DNA of 64,000 nt from Dysgonomonas mossii (lineage in GTDB: Bacteria > Bacteroidota > Bacteroidia > Bacteroidales > Dysgonomonadaceae), in NCBI RefSeq assembly GCF_004569505.1, contig NZ_SPPK01000005.1:62001-126000 (forward strand). The letters run 5' to 3'. The translations under genes and the position numbers were made by a program. The number at the start of each line of letters is the position of its first letter. The first letter of the stretch is position 1. The notes below the pieces were generated by a model. That model was not told the DNA's origin. It saw only the letters and a list, made by a program, of their open reading frames with translations, and made no database searches. This document shows positions 8,310 to 15,558 of the stretch, piece by piece.

Positions 8310-8334
8310 TCAAGAATATTATAAAAATTCTTGA
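8310..8334 (-). promoter_or_regulatory. Second hairpin in the susC leader RNA
   Basis: Inverted repeat TCAAGAAT (8310-8317) / ATTCTTGA (8327-8334), 8 bp with a 9-base loop, about 75 bases after the leader-ORF stop. It is AT-rich and weak alone; it could alternate with other pairings in the leader. Confidence 0.3.
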
Positions 8335-8410
8335 TGCAAAATTCAATCAGTTAACTTTTGTTTACTAATGAACTATAATAAGTCAAAATAAAGAATGTAA
8401 GGGGAAAGTA

Positions 8411-8593
8411 TTATCTACAACAACACATTCGTGCTGAAAAGGAAGGGGCTGTATTAAGTAGGCTAGGAGATAGAAGGTAGTTGATTTTACAAAAGCGAAA
8501 GAGTAAATTCAGCTTTTTGTATTTGATTGATGAATGGTTTATTCGCCGAGACGGTAAATAAACCTCTAGTAGTTTTTCCATAATCATTTTCAT
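8411..8593 (-). CDS. Leader ORF ending in Met-Cys-Cys-Cys-Arg
   Basis: A 60-codon ORF starts ATGAAAATGATT at 8593, roughly 29 bases after the -7 box (8629-8622), and ends APSFSARMCCCR followed by TAA. Three consecutive TGT codons lie at 8425-8417. It is the only ORF between the promoter and the susC-susD-cbs-cgl operon, whose products make cysteine, and hairpins follow it. A run of codons for the end product of the downstream pathway is the hallmark of attenuation leaders. The C-terminal region matches the leader at 583-747 (LL.PS.L...FS.RM.CC). The functional unit may be only MCCCR. No stable protein function is implied. Confidence 0.6.
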   Translation of the reverse strand: MKMIMEKLLEVYLPSRRINHSSIKYKKLNLLFRFCKINYLLSPSLLNTAPSFSARMCCCR

Positions 8594-8621
8594 ATTTTTT
8601 GTTTAACTTATATAACAATTG

Positions 8622-8672
8622 CAAAAATATAAGACTTTCGTTTAATCATAAATACCATAAATGAGGTATTTA
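8622..8672 (-). promoter_or_regulatory. Promoter with ATACC-N8-GGTAT operator, site B
   Basis: Inverted repeat with 8-bp arms TAAATACC/GGTATTTA (8649-8672), core ATACCATAAATGAGGTAT on the plus strand, followed on the minus strand by the -7 box TATTTTTG at 8629-8622. The -7 octamer and the centre-to-box distance of 31.5 bases are identical to site A. It drives the leader ORF and the susC-susD-cbs-cgl unit. The DNA binder is unknown; the geometry resembles class II activation by CRP/FNR-type dimers. Confidence 0.65.
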
Positions 8673-8707
8673 TTGTTGAGCCATTAACTCATTTAAAACA
8701 ATAAGTT

Positions 8708-8836
8708 ATGATGTGCAATGAAATTATTTTTGACAAGTAATCCGAAACAGTAGATTATCTCATCGAGAGACGGATTTCGCTTACGGTACAACAAAACTTT
8801 ATAGCGAACAACGATACCTATCTGTACTTAAGGTAA
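8708..8836 (+). pseudogene. Possible decayed small ORF with one in-frame stop
   Basis: From ATGATG at 8708 a frame reads ten codons, meets TAA at 8738-8740, and then continues open for 31 codons beginning SETVDYLIERRISLT and ending NDTYLYLR before TAA at 8834. The composition looks protein-like and the two parts share one frame. I do not recognise the family. It may equally be a chance open stretch. The rest of 8673-8959 shows only a promoter for the next gene. Confidence 0.2.
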
Positions 8837-8900
8837 ACATTCACCTATCTCACATTGATTATATCTATTAAATCTTCACTTATATCAGTAAATCATATTA

Positions 8901-8908
8901 TATATTTG
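8901..8908 (+). promoter_or_regulatory. -7 box for trhO
   Basis: TATATTTG matches the Bacteroidetes -7 consensus TAnnTTTG, 52 bases before the trhO ATG. No TTG is found at the ideal distance upstream, so the call is moderate. Confidence 0.45.
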
Positions 8909-8959
8909 TACTCGTATCGAAACTTATAATCTGTTCAACTATTTTAATTAATATATAAA

Positions 8960-9994
8960 ATGCAATTATATAATACATTAAGTAACGAAGAAAGAGAAAA
9001 ATTAATAGACCAAGCCGGTGTTAACAGGCTTACTTTATCATTCTACACTTATGCCCACATCGACAATCCGCAACAGTTCAGAGACGAACTCTTTGTCAGA
9101 TGGAGCGAGCTCGATGTGCTGGGACGTATATATGTAGCCAAAGAAGGGATCAATGCCCAATTATCATTACCCGCTCATAATATGAGTGCCTTTAAAGATT
9201 TTTTGGACACTTATAACTTTATGAAAGACATCAGGTTGAACATAGCAGTAGAGCATGACAATAAATCTTTCCTTAAATTGAAGATAAAGGTAAGAGACAA
9301 AATTGTAGCCGATGGGCTTAACGATAACACCTTTGACGTTACAGACATAGGCATTCATCTGAAAGCACAAGACTTTAACAATATGATGGACGATCCCGAT
9401 ACCATTGTCATTGATATGCGTAACCATTACGAAAGTGAGATAGGGCATTTTGACGGGGCTATCACTCCCGATGTTACTACATTCAGAGAATCGCTTCCGA
9501 TTATAAATGAGCAATTGAAGGACTACAAAGAGTCTAAAAAACTACTGATGTACTGCACCGGTGGTATCCGTTGCGAAAAAGCGAGTGCATATTTCAAGCA
9601 CCAAGGCTTCAAAAACGTCTATCAGCTAGAAGGAGGCATTATTGAATATACCCGCCAAATAAAGTCAGAAGGACTGAAGTCGAGATTTATAGGCAAAAAC
9701 TTTGTTTTCGACAATCGCCTTGGAGAACGAATCACCGATGATGTTATAGCTCATTGCCATCAATGTGGAGAGCCTTGCGATACGCATACTAATTGTGCAA
9801 ACGAAGGTTGTCATCTTTTGTTTATACAATGCTCCAAATGTGCCCAAAAGATGCATAATTGCTGTTCCGATGCTTGCAAAAATATCGTTATACTACCTCA
9901 AGAGCAAAGAAAGATATTGCGCAAGGGCATTAAAAATGATGCGATGATTTTTAGAAAAGGGAAAGCTAAGCATCTTATCTCAAAAAACGAATAA
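8960..9994 (+). CDS. trhO: tRNA uridine(34) hydroxylase TrhO (rhodanese family)
   Basis: A 344-residue cytoplasmic protein of the YceA/TrhO family, which hydroxylates U34 of certain tRNAs using oxygen as the first step to 5-oxyacetyl-uridine. An N-terminal acylphosphatase-like domain spans about 20-120 (IYVAKEGINAQLS). A rhodanese domain spans about 130-230, with catalytic C199 and a second cysteine C205 in MYCTGGIRCEKAS. The C-terminus holds a cysteine-rich, probably zinc-binding cluster (about 266-305, CHQCGEPCDTHTNC...CSKC). It is a single-gene unit with its own -7 box, followed by a strong stem-loop. Confidence 0.9.
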   Translation: MQLYNTLSNEEREKLIDQAGVNRLTLSFYTYAHIDNPQQFRDELFVRWSELDVLGRIYVAKEGINAQLSLPAHNMSAFKDFLDTYNFMKDIRLNIAVEHDNKSFLKLKIKVRDKIVADGLNDNTFDVTDIGIHLKAQDFNNMMDDPDTIVIDMRNHYESEIGHFDGAITPDVTTFRESLPIINEQLKDYKESKKLLMYCTGGIRCEKASAYFKHQGFKNVYQLEGGIIEYTRQIKSEGLKSRFIGKNFVFDNRLGERITDDVIAHCHQCGEPCDTHTNCANEGCHLLFIQCSKCAQKMHNCCSDACKNIVILPQEQRKILRKGIKNDAMIFRKGKAKHLISKNE

Positions 9995-10081
9995 AGAGAA
10001 CACATTTTATTCGTAACTTGTCCGGTATCTACTATTGTTCAGACCAGATCAAAGGGTACTCCTTTTTATTTATAAAACATA

Positions 10082-10118
10082 TAAGAGCCTGTTTAAATAA
10101 AATCTAAACAGGCTCTTA
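10082..10118 (+). terminator. Stem-loop downstream of trhO
   Basis: Perfect 14-bp inverted repeat TAAGAGCCTGTTTA / TAAACAGGCTCTTA with a 9-base AT-rich loop, about 90 bases after the trhO stop. It is symmetrical and without a long U-run, so it may be a dispersed palindromic repeat acting as a terminator. From here to 10303 I see no gene or other structure. Confidence 0.6.
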
Positions 10119-10303
10119 CAATAATATTATCTTATTGTCAACCCCTCCTTATTACCCACCACTCTAAAAGCCATCTTAAATCTTAGAGAAACTTTCCGTG
10201 GATGTATACTTGGATATATAGGTACTTACATCAAATATTTTTTCATAAATATAAATATTACAGTCGATTAGTTGTTGTGTGATGGACTTTTGATGAAACA
10301 AAT

Positions 10304-10360
10304 CTTAACGTAAACGTAACAAAATAGAAAAGAGGCTGTAACAACAGTGTAATAATTTTG
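10304..10360 (+). promoter_or_regulatory. Pho-box-like repeat array and -7 box of the pst-pho operon
   Basis: Hexamers ending TAAC/TAAT recur in register: CTTAAC (10304), CGTAAC (10315), TGTAAC (10337) and TGTAAT (10348), spaced 11, 22 and 11 bases. This matches the 11-bp periodicity of direct repeats bound by tandem PhoB-type regulators. The array ends directly at a -7 box TAATTTTG (10353-10360), and no -33 TTG is present, as expected for an activator-dependent promoter. PhoB at 14872 is the obvious binder. Confidence 0.6.
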
Positions 10361-10407
10361 TTGCTGTAAAAACAAGGGAATAAAATATCACTAAAAATAA
10401 AAAGATT

Positions 10408-11223
10408 ATGAAAAAAACAATTTTGGTTTCTATAGCATTACTATCATTAAGTATTGGTGTTAGTGCTCAAAAGATTAAAGGTTCGGACACAGTATTGCCT
10501 TTATCGCAGAAAGAAGCAGAAAGTTTTATGAAGGCAAATCCATCCAGAACTGTTACAGTAACAGGCGGAGGAAGTGGAGTTGGTATATCTTCGCTTTTGG
10601 CAGGAACTACTGATATCGCACAAGCCTCAAGAAAAATTAAATTCTCGGAGAGACAACAGCTGAAAGATAAAGGGAAAGAGGCGAAAGAGGTAATTATCGC
10701 CTATGATGCACTTGCGGTAGTAGTACATCCTTCGAACAAAGTATCGAACTTAACTCGCGAACAACTGGAAGGTATTTTTACAGGAAAGATAACTAACTGG
10801 AAACAGGTAGGTGGAGCAGACTTAAAAATAGTTCCTTATTCTCGCGAAACATCATCGGGTACTTACGAGTTTTTTAGAGAGCATGTGCTGGCAAATAAAA
10901 ACTATGTAAACGGAATAATGAGTTTGCCGGCAACAGGGGCTATTATCCAGTCGGTAGGACAAACGAAGGGAGCTATAGGCTATGTAGGGCTTGCTTATCT
11001 TAATAAATCAGTGAAAGCAGTGCATGTATCGTATGATGGAGGAAAGAAATTTATAGAGCCATCAGTAGCCAATGCCAAGAATAAGACTTATCCTGTTGTA
11101 CGTCCTCTATACTTCTATTACGAAGCAAAATCAGAGAAAACAGTAAAACCTTTTGTTGATTATGTATTGTCAGCTAAAGGACAGAAAATAGTATCGGACG
11201 TTGGATTTATCCCTGTAAAATAA
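10408..11223 (+). CDS. pstS: Phosphate ABC transporter substrate-binding protein PstS
   Basis: A 271-residue periplasmic protein with a signal peptide ending SVSA before QK. Ligand-binding segments typical of PstS are present: KGSDTVLP near the mature N-terminus, TGGGSGVGISSLLAGTTDIAQASR at about 52-75, and SRETSSGTYEFF at about 148-159. It is the shorter Bacteroidetes/Gram-positive-type form. It captures inorganic phosphate for PstCAB. It is the first gene of pstSCAB-phoU-phoBR, 26 bases before pstC, behind a Pho-box array. Confidence 0.95.
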   Translation: MKKTILVSIALLSLSIGVSAQKIKGSDTVLPLSQKEAESFMKANPSRTVTVTGGGSGVGISSLLAGTTDIAQASRKIKFSERQQLKDKGKEAKEVIIAYDALAVVVHPSNKVSNLTREQLEGIFTGKITNWKQVGGADLKIVPYSRETSSGTYEFFREHVLANKNYVNGIMSLPATGAIIQSVGQTKGAIGYVGLAYLNKSVKAVHVSYDGGKKFIEPSVANAKNKTYPVVRPLYFYYEAKSEKTVKPFVDYVLSAKGQKIVSDVGFIPVK

Positions 11224-11248
11224 CGATTTCAGAAACAAAAGGAATAAC

Positions 11249-12457
11249 ATGAAACAACTAAAACGAATATTAGAGCGGATAGTTGAAAGCATACTAACAG
11301 TTAGCGGTGCTGTTACAAGCATCGCTATACTCCTTATCGTAATATTCTTATTCAAAGAAGGATTCGGATTGTTTAATTCTCCTTCTGTCGAACATGGCTA
11401 TACACTTGTTGTAAACTCTAAGAATGCAGTTAACAAATTAAATGTTCTTGAAATAAAAGAGATATTTGATTCAGAAATAACGAATTGGGCAGAGCTTGGC
11501 GGAGCAGATGAAGAAATAAAGATTTTCAGAATAGATGATATTTTTAATATGTATTCTGAAGAAGAATTTGGAGAAGATTATGCTCTACTACCGCAAAAGC
11601 TAGGTGAAGTGATTGCACAGAACCCGAATATCATAGCATTTTTACCCGAAAAATATGCTCCAACAAATATGCCCGGAGTGAAGGTGATTACAACAGGAAA
11701 CATTAATGTTGAGGATTTTTTTGGAGGAAAGCAATGGATGCCCACAGCAACACCTGCTCCTTTATTCGGGGTATTACCTTTGATACTAGGAACTCTACTT
11801 GTGAGTATAGTTGCTATTCTGATTGCACTTCCTTTGGGGCTCGGAGTCGCTATCTATATATCAGAGCTGGCTAATGAACGAACACGCAAGCTTATGAAGC
11901 CAACTATTGAGTTATTGGCGGGAATTCCGTCTGTAGTGTATGGTTTCTTCGGCTTAGTGGTTTTGGTTCCGATTGTGCAAAAGGCTTTTCACTTACCTGT
12001 CGGCGAAACTGCATTTACAGGTAGCCTTATCCTTGCTATTATGGCATTACCTACCATTATAACTGTTGCCGAAGATGCAATGCGTAATACGCCTCGTGCT
12101 ATGCGCGAAGCAAGTCTGGCATTGGGTGCTACCCATTGGCAAACTGTTTACAAAGTAGTTATTCCTTATTCGATATCGGGTATATCAGCCGCAGTTGTAT
12201 TAGGTATAGGCAGGGCTATAGGTGAAACTATGGCAGTGTTGATGGTTACGGGGAACGCAGCTATAATACCACACTCTGTGTTCCAATCGGTGCGGACAAT
12301 TCCTGCAACTATAGCAGCTGAATTAGGTGAAGCTCCGGCAGGAGGAGCTCATTATCAGGCTTTGTTTTTGCTCGGGTGTATTCTGTTTGTGATAACTATG
12401 ATTATCAGTATTACAGCTGAGGCAATTTCTAAAAAGCAATATAATAAAGGATTATAG
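11249..12457 (+). CDS. pstC: Phosphate permease PstC with an inserted PstS-like domain
   Basis: A 402-residue inner-membrane permease. After the first membrane helix (about 15-37) comes a periplasmic stretch (about 48-155) that usual PstC proteins lack; it resembles part of PstS: VNSKNAVNKLNVLEIKEIF then SEITNWAELGGAD parallels VHPSNKVSNLTREQLEGIF then GKITNWKQVGGAD of PstS at 10408. The normal permease core follows (about 165-400), with the EAA-type loop REASLALGATHWQTVYKVVIP. It forms the channel with PstA. The insert may dock PstS or sense phosphate occupancy; this is an inference. Confidence 0.92.
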   Translation: MKQLKRILERIVESILTVSGAVTSIAILLIVIFLFKEGFGLFNSPSVEHGYTLVVNSKNAVNKLNVLEIKEIFDSEITNWAELGGADEEIKIFRIDDIFNMYSEEEFGEDYALLPQKLGEVIAQNPNIIAFLPEKYAPTNMPGVKVITTGNINVEDFFGGKQWMPTATPAPLFGVLPLILGTLLVSIVAILIALPLGLGVAIYISELANERTRKLMKPTIELLAGIPSVVYGFFGLVVLVPIVQKAFHLPVGETAFTGSLILAIMALPTIITVAEDAMRNTPRAMREASLALGATHWQTVYKVVIPYSISGISAAVVLGIGRAIGETMAVLMVTGNAAIIPHSVFQSVRTIPATIAAELGEAPAGGAHYQALFLLGCILFVITMIISITAEAISKKQYNKGL

Positions 12458-12459
12458 TT

Positions 12460-13314
12460 ATGGATAAGAAATTAAGTCAGCGCATTGCATTTATTATATT
12501 TCGTATACTGGGTATAGCTGTAGTAGGTATCCTTTTCTGGATATTAGGATTTATTATCTACAACGGTATAAGTGTTATCAATTGGGAGTTTTTAACTTCA
12601 GCTCCAACAGAAGGTATGACCTCGGGTGGAATATTTCCGGCTATCGTAGGAACCATGTATCTGATTATAGGCAGTATGATATTTGCTTTTCCATTGGGAG
12701 TAATGTCTGCTATTTATACAAATGAATATGCCGGTAACAGCTGGATTGTAAAATTCATACGTGTAATGACCAATAATCTGGGGAGTATTCCTTCCATTGT
12801 TTTTGGACTTTTTGGTATGGCTTTATTTGTGAATACGCTCGGTTTTGGAGATTCTATTATTGCCGGTTCATTAACACTTGGCTTGCTTGTTCTTCCTCTT
12901 ATTATTCGTACTACCGAAGAAGCACTCAAAGCTGTACCGGATTCGTACCGTACAGGAAGTCTGGCACTGGGAGCAACTAAATTACAAACCATTCGTAGGG
13001 TTGTTTTGCCTGCTGCTCTTCCCAATATAACTACAGGTTTAATTCTGTCTATAGGGCGTGTATCAGGAGAAACTGCTCCGATTCTATTTACGGTTGCAGC
13101 CTATTTCTTGCCTAAGTTGCCCGAAAGTATGTATGATCAGGTCATGGCATTGCCATATCATCTATATGTAATTGCCACTAGTGGTACCGATATAGAAGCC
13201 TCTCGTCCTATTGCTTACGGAACGGCATTGGTATTGATTGTCATTGTATTGTTTATGAATATTTTAGCTACTGTTTTAAGACGTTACTTCGGCAAAAAAG
13301 TAAAGACTAATTAA
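12460..13314 (+). CDS. pstA: Phosphate ABC transporter permease PstA
   Basis: A 284-residue inner-membrane permease of usual length, starting two bases after the pstC stop. About six membrane helices are visible, and the cytoplasmic EAA-type loop reads RTGSLALGATKLQTIRRVVLPAALP. It pairs with PstC to form the phosphate channel driven by PstB. Unlike PstC it carries no large periplasmic insert. Confidence 0.95.
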   Translation: MDKKLSQRIAFIIFRILGIAVVGILFWILGFIIYNGISVINWEFLTSAPTEGMTSGGIFPAIVGTMYLIIGSMIFAFPLGVMSAIYTNEYAGNSWIVKFIRVMTNNLGSIPSIVFGLFGMALFVNTLGFGDSIIAGSLTLGLLVLPLIIRTTEEALKAVPDSYRTGSLALGATKLQTIRRVVLPAALPNITTGLILSIGRVSGETAPILFTVAAYFLPKLPESMYDQVMALPYHLYVIATSGTDIEASRPIAYGTALVLIVIVLFMNILATVLRRYFGKKVKTN

Positions 13315-13327
13315 TTAGAATAAGAAA

Positions 13328-14074
13328 ATGATTGAAGCAAAAAATATAGATTTTTATTACGGAGACTTTCATGCATTGAAGGGTATAAATATGAAAATGG
13401 AGGCCAATACTATTACGGCTTTCATCGGACCTTCAGGATGCGGAAAGTCTACATTCCTACGCCTTTTTAATAGGATGAATGACCTTATCGACGGAACAAG
13501 ACTTACCGGAGAGTGTTTAATTGAAAATGAAAATATATACGATAAGACAGTTCAGGTAGATGAATTGAGGAAAAGAGTGGGGATGGTTTTTCAGAAACCT
13601 AATCCTTTTCCCAAATCGATATTTGAAAACGTAGCCTATGGCTTGCGCGTGAATGACATGGCTGGTAAAAAAGATTTGGAGCAGCGAGTTGAAGAGTCTC
13701 TCAAGGCAGCAGCCTTATGGGATGAGGTGAAAGATAAACTAAAGAAATCGGCATTCGAATTATCGGGAGGACAACAGCAACGTCTTTGTATTGCGAGGGC
13801 ATTAGCCGTTTCTCCCTCTATCTTGTTGATGGATGAGCCGGCATCGGCTCTCGACCCGATCTCTACTTCAAAAATAGAGGAATTGATCCACAATCTTAAG
13901 AAAGACTATACAATTGTTATTGTTACTCACAATATGCAACAAGCGGCTCGGGTAAGTGATAAAACCGGATTCTTCATGTTAGGAGAATTGGTTGAATTCA
14001 GCGAGACAAAAAAGATGTTCTTGAACCCGCAAAAGCAAGAAACTCAAAATTATATAACCGGAAGATTCGGTTAA
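13328..14074 (+). CDS. pstB: Phosphate ABC transporter ATPase PstB
   Basis: A 248-residue ABC ATPase. Walker A is GPSGCGKST (34-42), the signature is LSGGQQQR (145-152), Walker B is ILLMDEP (165-171), and a switch histidine is in [11 protein letters not shown]. The FNRMNDLI segment after Walker A is typical of PstB. It energises PstCA. It lies 13 bases after pstA. Confidence 0.96.
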   Translation: MIEAKNIDFYYGDFHALKGINMKMEANTITAFIGPSGCGKSTFLRLFNRMNDLIDGTRLTGECLIENENIYDKTVQVDELRKRVGMVFQKPNPFPKSIFENVAYGLRVNDMAGKKDLEQRVEESLKAAALWDEVKDKLKKSAFELSGGQQQRLCIARALAVSPSILLMDEPASALDPISTSKIEELIHNLKKDYTIVIVTHNMQQAARVSDKTGFFMLGELVEFSETKKMFLNPQKQETQNYITGRFG

Positions 14075-14129
14075 GAAGGAGGTTGAATTAAAATTAGTTT
14101 CTTAAAATTACTATTAAAAGAAGAAAGAG

Positions 14130-14828
14130 ATGAATATGATGAAACATACAGAACGGGAAATGTTAGCTCTGAGAGAAGAGGTAAACCAGATGTGGAAGTT
14201 GGTTATATCTCAGTTAGAAAAAGCAAAACAATCTTTTCTTAATGGAGATGTAGAGCTTGCCCGTGAGATTGTAAGCCGTGAGAAGCGCGTGAATGCATTC
14301 GAGCTGAAAATAGATAGCGATTGTGAAAACTATATTGCTCTCTACAGTCCTGTGGCTGTAGACCTAAGGCTGATCTTATCACTCATAAAGATTAGTAGCA
14401 CGTTGGAACGTATTGGTGATTTCTGTGATGGAATAGCCCGATATGTGATCGATGATGACTGCAATAAGCCGGGCTCACAATTGTTGGAAGAGTTGCAATT
14501 AGAAAGAGTATTCGATGTACTGATAGGAATGCTTTCGGATGTATTTGTAGCTCTCGAGTCGGAAAATACAAAAATAGCCGGTAAAATATTAGCCAAAGAT
14601 GAAGAGGTAGACAATATCTATCGCAATGCCATAGATGTATTGACAGTCTATCTGGAAAATAACCCTACTTTTATATATTGCGGCTTGAAGCTTTTACTGC
14701 TTATTCGCAAGTTGGAGCGCATTGGAGATCATTGTAGCAATATCGTAGAAGAGATTGTCTTTTATGTTGATGCCAAAGTTCTTAAACACTCGGGTAAAAT
14801 AGGAAAAATCGAAAAAAAAGATGAGTAA
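14130..14828 (+). CDS. phoU: Phosphate signalling protein PhoU
   Basis: A 232-residue all-helical cytoplasmic protein with two PhoU repeats (about 15-110 and 120-220); each has the acidic metal-binding pattern ISSTLERIGDFCDGIA and IRKLERIGDHCSNIVEE. PhoU links PstB to the PhoR kinase and damps the Pho response when phosphate is plentiful. It sits between pstB and phoB. The 43-base gap to phoB contains an internal promoter. Confidence 0.93.
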   Translation: MNMMKHTEREMLALREEVNQMWKLVISQLEKAKQSFLNGDVELAREIVSREKRVNAFELKIDSDCENYIALYSPVAVDLRLILSLIKISSTLERIGDFCDGIARYVIDDDCNKPGSQLLEELQLERVFDVLIGMLSDVFVALESENTKIAGKILAKDEEVDNIYRNAIDVLTVYLENNPTFIYCGLKLLLLIRKLERIGDHCSNIVEEIVFYVDAKVLKHSGKIGKIEKKDE

Positions 14829-14842
14829 TTTCTTGAATAGCT

Positions 14843-14850
14843 TATCTTTG
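14843..14850 (+). promoter_or_regulatory. Internal -7 box for phoBR
   Basis: TATCTTTG fits TAnnTTTG and is followed by TAAAGAG, 22 bases before the phoB ATG. The same 15 bases (TATCTTTGTAAAGAG) occur at the rsmE promoter (33019-33033). It would let the two-component pair be made at a basal level when the pst promoter is off. Confidence 0.5.
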
Positions 14851-14871
14851 TAAAGAGTAAATACAGAATGT

Positions 14872-15558
14872 ATGGGAAATAAGATTCTGATCGTTGATGA
14901 CGAGAAAGACATTTGCGAGATATTAGAATTCAATTTAAGCAACGAAGGCTTTGACGTTGAATTAGCTTATTCGGCAGAAGAAGCCCTTAAGAAATTGAAC
15001 CCCGATTTTTCTCTTATCCTCCTTGATGTGATGATGGGCGGAATGTCCGGCTACAAAATGGCGGAAAAGCTGAGGAAAGAAGGCAATAATATTCCTATTG
15101 TTTTCTTAACGGCCAAAGATACCGAGAATGATATGCTTACTGGTTTCTCGGTGGGAGGAGATGATTATATTTCGAAGCCATTCTCTATAAAGGAAGTCAT
15201 TGCTCGTATCAAGGCAGTGGTAAAAAGACTGGAAGTCAAAAAAAATACAAAAGAGTCAACTACTGAGTTAACCTTTGCCGGTATTGTGATCAATATGGAC
15301 AAAAAAGAATTAACTGTGGATGGAGAAAAAGTAGCACTTACAAAAACCGAGTTTGAGATACTTGCCTTATTGGCAACAAATGTAGATAAGGTGTTTTCTC
15401 GTGAAGATATTATCCAGACTGTATGGCGTGAAACCCCTTATATTACAGAGCGGACTGTGGATGTGCATATTGCCCGCCTGAGAAAAAAAATGGGAGAATA
15501 CTCCTCACTTATCGCCAATCGTTCGGGTTATGGTTATAGATTTAATATAGGAGAATAA
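14872..15558 (+). CDS. phoB: PhoB-type response regulator
   Basis: A 228-residue OmpR/PhoB-family regulator. The receiver domain (1-120) has the acidic pocket DDEKD (9-13), phosphoacceptor D52 in LLDVMMGG and K102 in SKPF. A winged-helix DNA-binding domain follows (about 130-228, ending RSGYGYRFNIGE). Its stop overlaps the start of the kinase gene by one base (TAATG). Being last-but-one in the pst operon and preceded by a Pho-box array, it is very probably the phosphate regulator. Confidence 0.9.
   Translation: MGNKILIVDDEKDICEILEFNLSNEGFDVELAYSAEEALKKLNPDFSLILLDVMMGGMSGYKMAEKLRKEGNNIPIVFLTAKDTENDMLTGFSVGGDDYISKPFSIKEVIARIKAVVKRLEVKKNTKESTTELTFAGIVINMDKKELTVDGEKVALTKTEFEILALLATNVDKVFSREDIIQTVWRETPYITERTVDVHIARLRKKMGEYSSLIANRSGYGYRFNIGE

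Noticed and set aside
10261..10303. Possible Cys or other attenuation leader upstream of pstS (TTGTTGTG run)
   Set aside because: No short ORF with a meaningful codon run is placed between the -7 box at 10353 and pstS; the TTGTTG lies upstream of the promoter.
14073..14082. AAGAAGGAGG, a perfect Shine-Dalgarno after pstB
   Set aside because: No start codon follows at a usable distance; phoU begins more than 45 bases later, so it is not a working ribosome site for a gene I can see.
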